DNA from: Riemerella anatipestifer
Lineage (GTDB): Bacteria; Bacteroidota; Bacteroidia; Flavobacteriales; Weeksellaceae
Length of the DNA: 64,000 nt
Direction: 5' to 3'
NCBI RefSeq assembly: GCF_035666175.1
Contig: NZ_CP142016.1
Span: 1,736,001-1,800,000, forward strand
The position numbers were made by a program, and so were the translations under genes. The notes under the pieces were generated by a model, which ran no database searches, had not been told where the DNA came from, and saw only the letters and a program-made list of their open reading frames with translations. Positions 17,557-26,553 of this stretch are shown piece by piece. Position 1 is the first letter of the stretch. Every line of letters begins with the position of its first letter.

Positions 17557-17572
17557 AAATATTGTATTCTAA

Positions 17573-18073
17573 TTATTCCTTTATCTCTACACAGCCCACT
17601 CTTCCACCTGCATTACCTGTGGGTTGAGTACGATAATCATCTTCTCCAGCGTGGATGATAATAGATTTATTGTAAAGGTTTTTAGTTTCGTCTTTACAGC
17701 CCAAACACCATTTATCTGTACTAAATGTAAGCGTTGCATGTCCGTTTTTATCGGCATTGAGGTTTCCTATATCTCCCATGTGGAAATGTTCAGTATCCCA
17801 CTTTCCGTGGTGATGTCCTGTAGGGTTCCAGTGTCCACCAGCAGAAGAACCGTCTTTAGCTGAGCAATCTCCAAACTCGTGAATATGAATGGCATGTTTA
17901 CCAGGCGTTAGGTTGTAAACATCTATATTCAAAATAACCGTTTTAGCTTTTTGGGTAAAAGTAGCAGTACCCTTTGTATCGGTATTACTTTTAGACTGTA
18001 TAGTGTAAGTTTTGCTTGTAACACAAGAGGTTAAAACTAAAACACTTCCTAATAACAAACTTAGTTTTTTCAT
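17573..18073 (-). CDS. sodC: Cu/Zn superoxide dismutase, lipoprotein
   Basis: SodC dismutates superoxide in the periplasm. Copper and zinc ligands are visible in HAIHIHEFGDCSAKDGSSAGGHWNP, HHHGKW, HFHMGDIGN and the late IIIHAGEDDY; the disulfide partner Cys is in GRVGCVEI. The start MKKLSLLLGSVLVLTSC (18073) gives a lipoprotein signal with lipobox LTSC, so the enzyme is membrane-tethered. A longer upstream open frame lacks this signal at its N-terminus and is rejected. At 166 residues it has the usual length. Confidence 0.93.
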   Translation of the reverse strand: MKKLSLLLGSVLVLTSCVTSKTYTIQSKSNTDTKGTATFTQKAKTVILNIDVYNLTPGKHAIHIHEFGDCSAKDGSSAGGHWNPTGHHHGKWDTEHFHMGDIGNLNADKNGHATLTFSTDKWCLGCKDETKNLYNKSIIIHAGEDDYRTQPTGNAGGRVGCVEIKE

Positions 18074-18161
18074 TTGATTAAAATTTTTGATAAAGTTAAA
18101 AAAAATATTATAAATATAATATTTACACGGCACTACATTCTTCCTTACCTCAAAAATACCT

Positions 18162-18169
18162 TACCTTTG
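18162..18169 (+). promoter_or_regulatory. menD promoter -7 element
   Basis: TACCTTTG lies 23 bases ahead of the menD ATG and fits the flavobacterial -7 box; no clear upstream TTG was found. Confidence 0.45.
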
Positions 18170-18192
18170 CATAAAGTTTTTTAAGATTTTCT

Positions 18193-19866
18193 ATGAAACA
18201 ATATACCTCTAAACGTAGCATACAAATTTTAGCACATTTGCTATCTCAATATGGCATTAGTAACATTGTAATTTCTCCTGGTTCTAGAAATGCCCCTATG
18301 GCGATACATTTTACAGAATTTGAAGAGTTTAATGTTTATAGCATAGTGGACGAAAGAAGTGCTGGGTTTGTAGCATTGGGCATGGCAAAGAGTCAGAAGA
18401 AGCCTGTGGCTTTGTCTTGTACCAGTGGTTCTGCGGTGGCTAATTATTACCCTGCGGTGGTAGAAGCTTTTTATCAAAATGTTCCTTTGTTGTTACTAAC
18501 CGCCGATAGACCTTCTGATTATACTGATATTTTTGATGGACAAACCATTAGACAAAATCAGATTTTTCAACAGCATTCTTATGGTGATTTTCAACTTTTG
18601 GAGGATAGCCACGAAGAAGCCGATGAGCATAATTTTAAAACCATTAAAACAGCCATAGGACTTTGTTTAGAGAAGCAAGGTCCTGTGCATATCAATATTC
18701 CTTTAGAGGAGCCTTTATACAATTTGGTATCCGAAATTCCCGTAATGCCTACCATAGAAAAAGAGAGCAAAAATAATGGTTTTGAGTTAGATAGTACTTT
18801 AGTAGCAGAATGGAATACTTCCAAAAAGATAATGATTCTTACGGGAACTTTGGATAAAAATCCAGAGTTGGAAGCCTATCTTTCTCAGTTAGTTAAAAAT
18901 CATACAGCGGTGGTTTTAACGGAGGTTAACTCTAACCTTCACAACGAGAAGTTTTTTGGGCATATAGACCGTTATATTTTCAATTTAGAGGAGAAAGATT
19001 TTCCAAACTATGCTCCAGATTTACTTATTACTATTGGGCAAAATGTAGTTTCTAAAAAGATAAAACATTTTCTACGAAAATCTCAAATCAAAAATCATTG
19101 GCATATAGATGAGCATTGGCACCCAGATACCTACTTTGTGTTTAATAGAAAAATTAAAACCAAAGCTGAAGAGTTCTTTAAAAAACTTATACAGGGTATC
19201 AATCTAGAGCCAAGAACCTATTTTAATCTTTGGGAGGGTCTTAAGAATAAACTAGATGCTAAGCATGAGGAATATGTTTCTTTAGCACCGTTTTCCGATT
19301 TTAAATGCTTTGAAATTATCACCCAAAATACACCAAAAGAATACAATATCCACATTTCTAATAGTTCAGCTATAAGGTATGCGCAGTTATTTGATTTTCA
19401 GTATCAAAATACAATCTACTGTAACAGAGGAACTAGCGGTATAGATGGTTGTACCTCTACGGCTATGGGTTTTGCTATTGCTAACGAAAAACCTACGCTT
19501 CTCATCACGGGAGATATTAGCTTTTTCTATGACATCAATGGACTTTGGAACCCTTATATTCCGCCTTATACTAGGATTATTATACTCAATAATGGAGAGG
19601 GTAATATTTTCCGTATCATACCAGGACCTGATACTACTAATGCAATGGACGAGTTTATCGCTACTAAACACTCTAAGAATACCGAAACTATTGCCAAACA
19701 TTTTGGGTTTTCGTATTTCAGAGCGGAAGATTTGGTAACCGTAGAACGGAGTTTACCTCATTTCTTCTCCCCTGATGCTAAGCCTAAAATATTGGAAATT
19801 TATACCAAAAATGCTTCTTCGGAAGAGGTGCTTAAAGCATATTTTAAAAGTTTAAAACTAGATTGA
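18193..19866 (+). CDS. menD: 2-succinyl-5-enolpyruvyl-6-hydroxy-3-cyclohexene-1-carboxylate synthase
   Basis: MenD is the thiamine diphosphate enzyme that joins 2-oxoglutarate to isochorismate in menaquinone synthesis. The 557-residue length is normal. Visible features are VISPGSRNAPMAI at the N-terminus, VDERSAGFVALGMAKS, SCTSGSAVANYYPAV, LLLTADRP and the ThDP-binding region from GTSGIDGCTSTAMGFA through ITGDISFFYDINGL. Menaquinone is the usual respiratory quinone of Flavobacteriia. No other men genes are in the window, so it stands alone here, with its own promoter-like box. Confidence 0.95.
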   Translation: MKQYTSKRSIQILAHLLSQYGISNIVISPGSRNAPMAIHFTEFEEFNVYSIVDERSAGFVALGMAKSQKKPVALSCTSGSAVANYYPAVVEAFYQNVPLLLLTADRPSDYTDIFDGQTIRQNQIFQQHSYGDFQLLEDSHEEADEHNFKTIKTAIGLCLEKQGPVHINIPLEEPLYNLVSEIPVMPTIEKESKNNGFELDSTLVAEWNTSKKIMILTGTLDKNPELEAYLSQLVKNHTAVVLTEVNSNLHNEKFFGHIDRYIFNLEEKDFPNYAPDLLITIGQNVVSKKIKHFLRKSQIKNHWHIDEHWHPDTYFVFNRKIKTKAEEFFKKLIQGINLEPRTYFNLWEGLKNKLDAKHEEYVSLAPFSDFKCFEIITQNTPKEYNIHISNSSAIRYAQLFDFQYQNTIYCNRGTSGIDGCTSTAMGFAIANEKPTLLITGDISFFYDINGLWNPYIPPYTRIIILNNGEGNIFRIIPGPDTTNAMDEFIATKHSKNTETIAKHFGFSYFRAEDLVTVERSLPHFFSPDAKPKILEIYTKNASSEEVLKAYFKSLKLD

Positions 19867-19956
19867 TGAGTGTATTTCCTCAATTTGTTGTTTTATTTTG
19901 AAATGCTTAATTTTAGCCCATCGAACTTTTTAAATATTTAAAATTATAAATCGAAC

Positions 19957-22089
19957 ATGAAAAGATTGTTTCTTGGACTCACATTTTTGTTGAGTTTCCT
20001 ACAAGCGAAAGCAGATGAAGGTATGTGGCTTCTGATGCTAGTTAAAAGATTAAATGGTGTGGATATGCAGAAGCAAGGGCTTCATCTAACACCTGAAGAA
20101 ATTTACTCTGTTAATAACTCCAGCCTTAAAGATGCTATTGTAAGTTTTGGTGGTTTCTGTACAGGTGAAATTGTATCTCCAGAAGGTATGATTTTTACCA
20201 ATCACCACTGTGGGTATGGTGCTATAGCAGCACTTTCTACACCTAAAAAAGACCACTTGACTAATGGTTTTTGGGCAATGAAAAAATCTGAAGAACTTAA
20301 TGCTAAAGGGCTTTATGTAAGATTTTTGGAAAGAATGGGAGATGCTACAGAACGCATCAACTCTAAACTTAATAATAATATGACTGCTTCTGAAAGAGAA
20401 GCTATTATAAAAGCTGAATACGAGGCTATCAAAAAAGAAAATTCCGAAAATGGTAAATATACCGTTGTTATTAAGGATTTCTTTAATGGTAACGAGTTCT
20501 ATTACTTCGTGTACAGAGATTATACCGATGTTCGTTTGGTAGGTACACCTCCTGCATCTTTGGGTAAATACGGTGGAGATACAGATAACTGGGAGTGGCC
20601 TAGACATACAGCGGATTTTAGTATCTTCCGTGTGTATGCAGACAAAAACGGAAATCCGTCTGAATATAATGTGAATAATGTTCCTCTTAAGCCAAAACAT
20701 TTCCTTCCTATCTCTTTAAAAGGAGTAAAGCCAGGAGATTTTGCAATGATAATGGGCTACCCAGGGAGAACTAATAGATATTTAACTTCTTATGGTATTT
20801 CTCAACTTGTTAATAAAGATTATCCAGCATGGGTAGAGGCTTCTAAAACAGCTATGGATGTGATGAAGAAGTATATGGATAAAGATGATGCTACAAGATT
20901 AGGTTATGCTTCACAATATGCTTCTGTGGCTAACTATTGGAAAAATAGAGCAGGTACTATAGAGGCAGTTAATAAAAATGGTACTATTGGAGAAAAGCAA
21001 GATTTGGAAAATAGATACTTGCAGTGGGCTGTTCAGCCAGCTAATGATGCTACTTATGGTAATGTACTTAATGAAATAAAAGCTTACTATAACCAAGTAT
21101 CTGATAGAAATGTAGAAAAAAACTATAGCCTTATCTTACAAAGAAATGCTAAGTACATAGGTGTAGCTTACCGTTTAGGAAGCTTATTTAAAACTTATGC
21201 AGACCAGGATAAAGCTGGGCAAGATAAAATGAAGCCAGAGCTTGAAAAAGCAATAAATGACTACTATGAACACTTTGATGTTCAACTAGAAGGAGAAATG
21301 TTAAGTAAATTAGTAAGTCTGTACCAAGTAAGAGTAAAAAAAGAAGCTCAATCTAAAACACTAGCTAGTTCTAACGCATCAGAGCTTGCTAATTTAGCTT
21401 ATGCTTCTATATTTGCTAATAAGCAGTCTGCAACTCAATTCCTTAATAATCCTGATAGGCTTAAAATTGATGGGGATAAACTTTATCAATGGGCTAACGC
21501 TTACATTACAGACCAAAGACTTCAAATGGAAACTTATGTAAAAGTAGAAGAAGCTTTTGATAAGAACACTAGATTATTCTTAGACGGTCTTAGAAAAGCG
21601 GTTCCTGAGAAGAAATATTATCCAGATGCTAACTCTACAATGCGTTTAACTTACGGTAAAGTAGATACACTTCCATTCCGTTCAGATAGACTTTATCATG
21701 GTGTTACTAATAATTACTACACTAATATGGAAGGTCTTATCGCTAAGTACAAAAAAGGAGATGAGGAGTTTGATTTACCACAAAGAGTATTAAAACTATA
21801 CAAAAATAAAGACTATGGTATCTATGCAGATAAGGCAGGATATATGCCTGTAAACTTCTTATCTGATAATGATATTACAGGAGGGAATTCAGGTTCTCCA
21901 GTGATAGATGCTAATGGACATTTAATAGGTATTGCCTTTGATGGAAATAGTGAAGCTCTAAGTGGAGATATCGTATTCGAGCCTAAATTACAGAAAACTA
22001 TAAATGTAGATGTAAGATTTGTACTTTGGGTAACAGACAAATATGCAGGTGCTAAAAACCTAATACAAGAAATGAAATTAGTAAAATAA
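19957..22089 (+). CDS. S46 family dipeptidyl-peptidase (DPP7/DPP11 type)
   Basis: A 710-residue serine peptidase of family S46, which removes dipeptides in the periplasm of Bacteroidota that live on peptides. A signal peptide (LFLGLTFLLSFLQAKA) is present. The triad is visible as His in TNHHCGYGAI (about residue 84), Asp in RHTADFSIFRVY and Ser in TGGNSGSPVIDANG. MIMGYPGRTNRY is a further family motif. Whether it prefers hydrophobic (DPP7) or acidic (DPP11) P1 residues cannot be settled by eye. It is monocistronic and ends at a strong terminator. Confidence 0.93.
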   Translation: MKRLFLGLTFLLSFLQAKADEGMWLLMLVKRLNGVDMQKQGLHLTPEEIYSVNNSSLKDAIVSFGGFCTGEIVSPEGMIFTNHHCGYGAIAALSTPKKDHLTNGFWAMKKSEELNAKGLYVRFLERMGDATERINSKLNNNMTASEREAIIKAEYEAIKKENSENGKYTVVIKDFFNGNEFYYFVYRDYTDVRLVGTPPASLGKYGGDTDNWEWPRHTADFSIFRVYADKNGNPSEYNVNNVPLKPKHFLPISLKGVKPGDFAMIMGYPGRTNRYLTSYGISQLVNKDYPAWVEASKTAMDVMKKYMDKDDATRLGYASQYASVANYWKNRAGTIEAVNKNGTIGEKQDLENRYLQWAVQPANDATYGNVLNEIKAYYNQVSDRNVEKNYSLILQRNAKYIGVAYRLGSLFKTYADQDKAGQDKMKPELEKAINDYYEHFDVQLEGEMLSKLVSLYQVRVKKEAQSKTLASSNASELANLAYASIFANKQSATQFLNNPDRLKIDGDKLYQWANAYITDQRLQMETYVKVEEAFDKNTRLFLDGLRKAVPEKKYYPDANSTMRLTYGKVDTLPFRSDRLYHGVTNNYYTNMEGLIAKYKKGDEEFDLPQRVLKLYKNKDYGIYADKAGYMPVNFLSDNDITGGNSGSPVIDANGHLIGIAFDGNSEALSGDIVFEPKLQKTINVDVRFVLWVTDKYAGAKNLIQEMKLVK

Positions 22090-22118
22090 GTTATTTACTA
22101 AAGTCGGATAAATTTAAT

Positions 22119-22156
22119 AAAAGCAGTACAAATATGAAAATTTGTACTGCTTTTTG
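22119..22156. terminator. Bidirectional terminator
   Basis: AAAAGCAGTACAAAT pairs perfectly with ATTTGTACTGCTTTT around a six-base loop (stem about 15 bp). It lies between the convergent S46 peptidase and DHH phosphoesterase genes and has A and T runs on both sides. Confidence 0.9.
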
Positions 22157-22158
22157 TG

Positions 22159-23163
22159 CTAAATATCCCATTGCAAGGCTATTTCTTTAAAGTCTTGTAT
22201 GGTGTCTTCTATACTTTTATGATATCTTCCTCCCGCAGCATTTATGTGTCCACCTCCGTTAAAATATTGTCTAGCAAACTGGTTAACATCAGCAGTATCT
22301 TTACTTCTAAATGAAATTTTTATAAAATCCTCATAAAGGTCTTCCATAAAGAAAGCGGAAACTTTTACACCAAGTAAACTAAGTCCATAGTTTACAAAAC
22401 CTTCAGTGTCTCCCTTTTGGAAACCATACGTTTGTAGTTCAGAGCGTTTGAGCCAAAGAATGGCGATTTCTCCGTTTTTTATCAATTCTATTCTTCCTAA
22501 TATCAAAGATAATAGATTGAGTCTTGAAATAGTATTGGTATCCCAAGTGTTTGAAGTAATATTAGCAGGGTCTGCACCGTGTTCAATCAGTTGAGCGATA
22601 ATCCTATGAGTTGTGGCACTGGTAGATCTAAACCTAAATCCACCTGTGTCAGTCATAATTCCTGTGTAGAGGCATTCTGCAATGGATTGGTTGAGTTTTT
22701 GAGTGCCTTCTAAAGCCTCTATAAAATGAAATACCATTTGAGAAGTTGCGGGGATACTCGTGTCGGAGTAGACGAAGTCAAAAGCGTCTGGCTGTTGATG
22801 ATGGTCTATTAAAATTTTAGTAGCAGGAGATTTACTTACCCATTCTCCCACAATACCAATACGAGAAAGAGTGTTGAAATCTAGACAAAAAATAACATCA
22901 GCATCTTTTATCAGTTCAAAAGCTTTTTTCTTTTTATACTCTGCAATGGTAATTTTTTTAGCTTCGGGCATCCATTTAAGAAATTTTGGAAAGTCATTAG
23001 GGACAATAACTTCCGCTTCCACATTTAGAGTTGCTAAAAAATGTTTTAGTCCCAAACTAGAGCCTATAGCATCTCCGTCTGGGTTATAATGGGTGATGAT
23101 AACAATTTTATTATCAGGTGTTATCAGGTTTTGTATATCTTTAATTTCTTGTGAACTAAACAT
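22159..23163 (-). CDS. DHH-family phosphoesterase (NrnA-like)
   Basis: A 334-residue DHH/DHHA1 protein. The metal-binding motifs are ITHYNPDGDAIGSSLGL, FCLDFN, LIDHHQQPD (the DHH signature) and MTDTGGFRF; the C-terminal DHHA1 motif is YFNGGGHINAAGG. Proteins of this type act as nanoRNases, 3'-phosphoadenosine phosphatases or c-di-nucleotide phosphodiesterases, and the exact substrate cannot be told from sequence alone. It is divergent from rpmH and its promoter region shares a perfect inverted repeat with the rpmH promoter. Confidence 0.88.
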   Translation of the reverse strand: MFSSQEIKDIQNLITPDNKIVIITHYNPDGDAIGSSLGLKHFLATLNVEAEVIVPNDFPKFLKWMPEAKKITIAEYKKKKAFELIKDADVIFCLDFNTLSRIGIVGEWVSKSPATKILIDHHQQPDAFDFVYSDTSIPATSQMVFHFIEALEGTQKLNQSIAECLYTGIMTDTGGFRFRSTSATTHRIIAQLIEHGADPANITSNTWDTNTISRLNLLSLILGRIELIKNGEIAILWLKRSELQTYGFQKGDTEGFVNYGLSLLGVKVSAFFMEDLYEDFIKISFRSKDTADVNQFARQYFNGGGHINAAGGRYHKSIEDTIQDFKEIALQWDI

Positions 23164-23181
23164 TTTTTTGTTCTTTTTTGA

Positions 23182-23295
23182 TGAGACTGCAAAGATAGAT
23201 AAGCCAAATTAAAATGAGATGTAAATACAGAATAAAAAAATATTTTTGTGTTGAGGTTTGTATATTTTAAAAAAATATTTATCTTTGCAGTCTCA
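23182..23295. repeat. 16-bp inverted repeat spanning divergent promoters
   Basis: TGAGACTGCAAAGATA (23182-23197) and TATCTTTGCAGTCTCA (23280-23295) are perfect inverted copies. Each contains a -7 box (TATCTTTG) pointing outward, one to the DHH phosphoesterase and one to rpmH, so both transcripts would start with the same leader sequence. Confidence 0.7.
23258..23287 (+). promoter_or_regulatory. rpmH promoter
   Basis: TTG at 23258-23260, a 19-base spacer and TATCTTTG at 23280-23287 match the flavobacterial consensus. Confidence 0.7.
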
Positions 23296-23334
23296 AAAAA
23301 GAAAGAATATTACTGACCTATAATAAAGACTGTA

Positions 23335-23490
23335 ATGAAAAGAACATTTCAACCATCAGAAAGAAAAAAGAGAAATAAGCACGGATTCCGTGAGAGAATG
23401 TCAACGCCTAACGGAAGACGTGTATTAGCTGCTAGAAGAGCTAAAGGCAGAAAAAGATTAACAGTGAGTGTATCTCGTGCTAAAAGATAG
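23335..23490 (+). CDS. rpmH: Large ribosomal subunit protein bL34
   Basis: A 51-residue highly basic protein: [20 protein letters not shown] at the start, then [20 protein letters not shown], the near-invariant bL34 signature. It is too short for ordinary ORF cut-offs. It is part of the 50S subunit. It has a strong upstream promoter and no rnpA follows, unlike in many bacteria. The ATG is preceded by an A-rich leader rather than a strong Shine-Dalgarno. Confidence 0.95.
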   Translation: MKRTFQPSERKKRNKHGFRERMSTPNGRRVLAARRAKGRKRLTVSVSRAKR

Positions 23491-23610
23491 TATGTAAATA
23501 TTGTCTGTATTGTACAGGCATTATGCTATTTTACTTTACTGTATAAAATCGTGCTTGAAAGATAATTTTTTTTCAAGCATTTTTTGTTGTTAAAATTTCC
23601 TAAAATTGAT

Positions 23611-23639
23611 TTGAACCTCAAAAGTTTTATTTATTTTTG
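23611..23639 (+). promoter_or_regulatory. ftsE promoter
   Basis: TTG at 23611-23613, an 18-base spacer and TATTTTTG at 23632-23639. It overlaps a TTG that an ORF caller might take as the ftsE start, favouring the ATG at 23664. Confidence 0.6.
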
Positions 23640-23663
23640 AAGTTCATATTAAAAATATCCAAA

Positions 23664-24374
23664 ATGCCACATAGAAACGAAGAAGGAAGTAGTATCATAA
23701 GCCTTAAAAATGCTAAAATAGTTCAGAAAAACTTTACGGTTTTAGATGGTGTTGACCTTGAAATTAAAAAGGGTGGTTTTTGCTATCTTATTGGTAAAAC
23801 AGGTTCAGGTAAGAGTTCCTTGCTTAAGGTTCTTTATGGGCATTTGCCTTTAAAAGAGGGGAAAGGTACGGTAGCGGGGTTTGATTTAGCAAGTCTTAAA
23901 ACTTCGGATATTCCTAATCTTAGAAGAAAATTAGGAATTGTATTTCAGGATTTTCAGCTTCTTACAGATAGAAGTGTGGAAAAAAATCTTCGTTTTGTAC
24001 TTCAGGCAACGGGTTGGAGCGATAAAGCAAAAATGGACGCTAGAATAGATGAGGTGTTGGCAAGTGTTGGTATGAAAACCAAGAAGCATAAAATGCCACA
24101 CGAATTATCTGGAGGAGAACAGCAGAGGGTGGCCATAGCAAGAGCATTGCTTAATCATCCGCAACTTATTTTGGCTGATGAACCAACGGGGAATTTAGAC
24201 CCAGAAACTTCTAATGATATTATGACTTTGCTAAAGAGAGTGGCCCAGGAGAACGAAGCGGCTGTACTCATGGCAACGCATGATTATCATATGATACAAA
24301 ACTTTCCTGGAGAGGCTATTAAGTGTAATGCAGGCAAGGTTTCAGTAATGGCTACAGAGGAGTTGTTTGAGTAA
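23664..24374 (+). CDS. ftsE: Cell division ATP-binding protein FtsE
   Basis: An ABC ATPase of 236 residues from the ATG at 23664. Walker A (IGKTGSGKSSLLKVL), the Q-loop (IVFQDFQLL), the signature LSGGEQQRVAIARAL and Walker B (LILADEPTGNLDP) are intact, and the LTDRSVEKNLRFVL segment is typical of FtsE. With membrane partner FtsX it regulates septal peptidoglycan hydrolases. ftsX is not adjacent, so it must be encoded elsewhere. The next gene converges 12 bases downstream. Confidence 0.88.
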   Translation: MPHRNEEGSSIISLKNAKIVQKNFTVLDGVDLEIKKGGFCYLIGKTGSGKSSLLKVLYGHLPLKEGKGTVAGFDLASLKTSDIPNLRRKLGIVFQDFQLLTDRSVEKNLRFVLQATGWSDKAKMDARIDEVLASVGMKTKKHKMPHELSGGEQQRVAIARALLNHPQLILADEPTGNLDPETSNDIMTLLKRVAQENEAAVLMATHDYHMIQNFPGEAIKCNAGKVSVMATEELFE

Positions 24375-24386
24375 TATATCCTATCC

Positions 24387-25094
24387 TTAAGAATTGAAAA
24401 TGTGAAAGTCCTTTGTGGCTTCTAAATATTGGTCCGAGTATTGTCTCGGACTTTTTTCTATAATAAAATCCTCATCTTTTGTTTCATTTTTAGAGAAAGA
24501 AAACTCTAATATAACTCGTTTTTTAGGATTGTGTTCGATTCCTTTTATGTTAATTCTTCTTTGTAGGAAAAGCGAATGTGTTTTACAAGTTTCAATAAAA
24601 AGGCTCTCATATTCGCTAGGAATAATGACCGCGAAAAGCCCATCTTTTGACAGAAATTGAGAGCTTTTTCTAATTAAATCTTCAAAATCTAAGGTGAGCC
24701 TTTGTCTTGCTATTTTGTCTTTATCAGAAGTGTTAGTTTCAAAATATGGAGGATTAGAAAAGATAAGCTCAAACTTTTGGTTGGGTTGATACTCCTTAAA
24801 ATTAATATTGATGGATTTAAGTCGTTCTTGATAAACCGAGTTATCAAAGTTTTCTTGCGCTAGATTAGAGGCGTTTTCGTCAATATCAATGGCGATGATG
24901 GAGCAGTTAGGATTTCGTTGGGCTATCATTAGGCTGATAATACCTGTGCCGCAGCCTACTTCAAGTGCGGTTTTAATGTTGTCTACTGTTGCTAATGCTC
25001 CCAATAGAACGGCGTCCGTACCAACTCTAAAAACGCTAGAGTTTTGTTTTATAGAGAAATTTTTGAAACGAAAAGGTTTTAAATCTTTTGGCAT
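24387..25094 (-). CDS. tRNA1(Val) (adenine(37)-N6)-methyltransferase-like protein
   Basis: A 235-residue SAM-dependent methyltransferase. Motif I is LEVGCGTGIISLMIAQ and motif IV is the NPPY signature in LIFSNPPYFETN, typical of N6-adenine methyltransferases of the TrmN6/YfiC group. The N-terminal FRFKNFSIKQNSSVFRVGTDAVLLG is also characteristic of this family. It probably methylates A37 of a valine tRNA; substrate assignment is by family. It lies four bases after the histidine kinase gene on the same strand, so they are likely one transcript together with ribE. Confidence 0.88.
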   Translation of the reverse strand: MPKDLKPFRFKNFSIKQNSSVFRVGTDAVLLGALATVDNIKTALEVGCGTGIISLMIAQRNPNCSIIAIDIDENASNLAQENFDNSVYQERLKSININFKEYQPNQKFELIFSNPPYFETNTSDKDKIARQRLTLDFEDLIRKSSQFLSKDGLFAVIIPSEYESLFIETCKTHSLFLQRRINIKGIEHNPKKRVILEFSFSKNETKDEDFIIEKSPRQYSDQYLEATKDFHIFNS

Positions 25095-25098
25095 CAGA

Positions 25099-26553
25099 CT
25101 AAATGTTTTTAGGAATGGTAATGGTAAATTTAGTCCCTTTATCTAGCGTAGACTCTACCTTAATATTTCCTTTGTACTCTTCAATCATTTTTTTTACCAT
25201 GGTAAGTCCCAGCCCCATTCCGCTAGATTTAGAGGTGAAATTTGGTTCAAAAATTTTTCCCATTTTTTCCTCGCTCATTCCCTCCCCATTGTCTTCTACA
25301 GTGAATTTTATGTAATTATATCGCTCCTCTAAATCTATATTGATGATTAGCTTTCTTTTCTCGGATTCCGCTTGTATGGCGTTGGTAATAAGGTTATTTA
25401 ATATTCTAGTAAAATAGCTCTTGTCTAAAGGAAAAATAATATTAGGTCTATTAGAATGGAAGAAAATGTTCTTGCTATCAAAGATGGTGATAATATTTTT
25501 GATTTCTTCGTTTAAATTAAGAGGTTGGTCTTCTTTTTCAGGTAGTTTGGCAAACTCAGAGAAAGCTGTAGCTACTTTGGAAATAATATCTATTTGAGTA
25601 ATCATAGAGTCGCTGAGTTCTTTTACCTTTTGCTCTATGTCGGGAGCGTTGGCATCAAATCTTCTTTCAAAACTTTGCATAAGTAGTTTCATAGGAGTTA
25701 GTGGGTTTTTAACCTCATGGGCAACTTGTTTTGCCATTTCTCTCCATGCACTTTCTTTTTCGATATGTGTAAGGCGTTCTTTTTGAGCATCTATCTGGAA
25801 AATCATACTGTTGTAGGATTTTACTAAGATGCTTAACTCATCATTTCTATTGTATCTTATGGGTTTTAGTTCTTTATTAAATAGATTGATTTTAGATAGA
25901 AATTCAGAGATTTTAGTAAGACTTCTAGTAACTCTTCTAGAGATAAACCAGCTAAGAATAATACTGGTTAGAACTAGTAATATATTGATGATAAATATAT
26001 TATATATGTATTTGTCTATTAAATCATAGTAAGAAATATTACTGTGATAGGAAGGATAGTAGACAATTCCGATAGGTTCAAAAATATTATTCTTTAAGAC
26101 CAAATAAGATGAAGTTACTTGATTATTGAGAGTGTTATCGTAGGTTTGTATATCTATTCTTGCATCAGAAGAAATAATTTTTTTTAGGAGTTCGTTTGGT
26201 ATTCTTTTATCCTTTACTAGGGAACTATTTTTATTTGACAAAAGAAAATTGCCTTCTAAATCATAAATAATAATATCGTGTTTATTGATGTCGGCAATCT
26301 CTTTGATTTTGTTGTCTAGAACTTTTTTAATGTTTTGTGGAGTTACGGTTTCTCTACTCACAGCATAATCTAAAGAGGCGGTAAGTACTTCTGCTGTTTG
26401 CTGTATTTCTATTTTGTTTTGAGTTAGAGCACTTTGTCTCAGTATCATATAAGATATAAAGGTAGAGCCTACTATACTTAAAATACATATAAGTAGAAAG
26501 CCGAAGAAAATTCTATTTCTTATACTGAAACCGCGATAATTTTTTTGTGGCAT
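25099..26553 (-). CDS. NtrY-like sensor histidine kinase
   Basis: A 484-residue membrane kinase. A first helix (FFGFLLICILSIVGSTFISYMIL, about 15-40), a periplasmic sensing region (about 40-185), a second helix (YIYNIFIINILLVLTSIILSWF) and a HAMP segment precede the HisKA domain with phospho-accepting His in VAHEVKNPLTPMKLL. The HATPase_c domain shows the N box (NNLITNAIQ), VEDNGEGMS and GMGLGLTMVKKM. No response regulator is adjacent, so it is an orphan kinase here. The signal is unknown. It is sandwiched between ribE and the tRNA methyltransferase with one- and four-base gaps, indicating an operon. Confidence 0.88.
   Translation of the reverse strand: MPQKNYRGFSIRNRIFFGFLLICILSIVGSTFISYMILRQSALTQNKIEIQQTAEVLTASLDYAVSRETVTPQNIKKVLDNKIKEIADINKHDIIIYDLEGNFLLSNKNSSLVKDKRIPNELLKKIISSDARIDIQTYDNTLNNQVTSSYLVLKNNIFEPIGIVYYPSYHSNISYYDLIDKYIYNIFIINILLVLTSIILSWFISRRVTRSLTKISEFLSKINLFNKELKPIRYNRNDELSILVKSYNSMIFQIDAQKERLTHIEKESAWREMAKQVAHEVKNPLTPMKLLMQSFERRFDANAPDIEQKVKELSDSMITQIDIISKVATAFSEFAKLPEKEDQPLNLNEEIKNIITIFDSKNIFFHSNRPNIIFPLDKSYFTRILNNLITNAIQAESEKRKLIINIDLEERYNYIKFTVEDNGEGMSEEKMGKIFEPNFTSKSSGMGLGLTMVKKMIEEYKGNIKVESTLDKGTKFTITIPKNI

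Noticed and set aside
20086-20700. 204-codon minus-strand ORF opposite the S46 peptidase
   Set aside because: Antisense shadow; translation is low-quality and the sense strand carries catalytic motifs.
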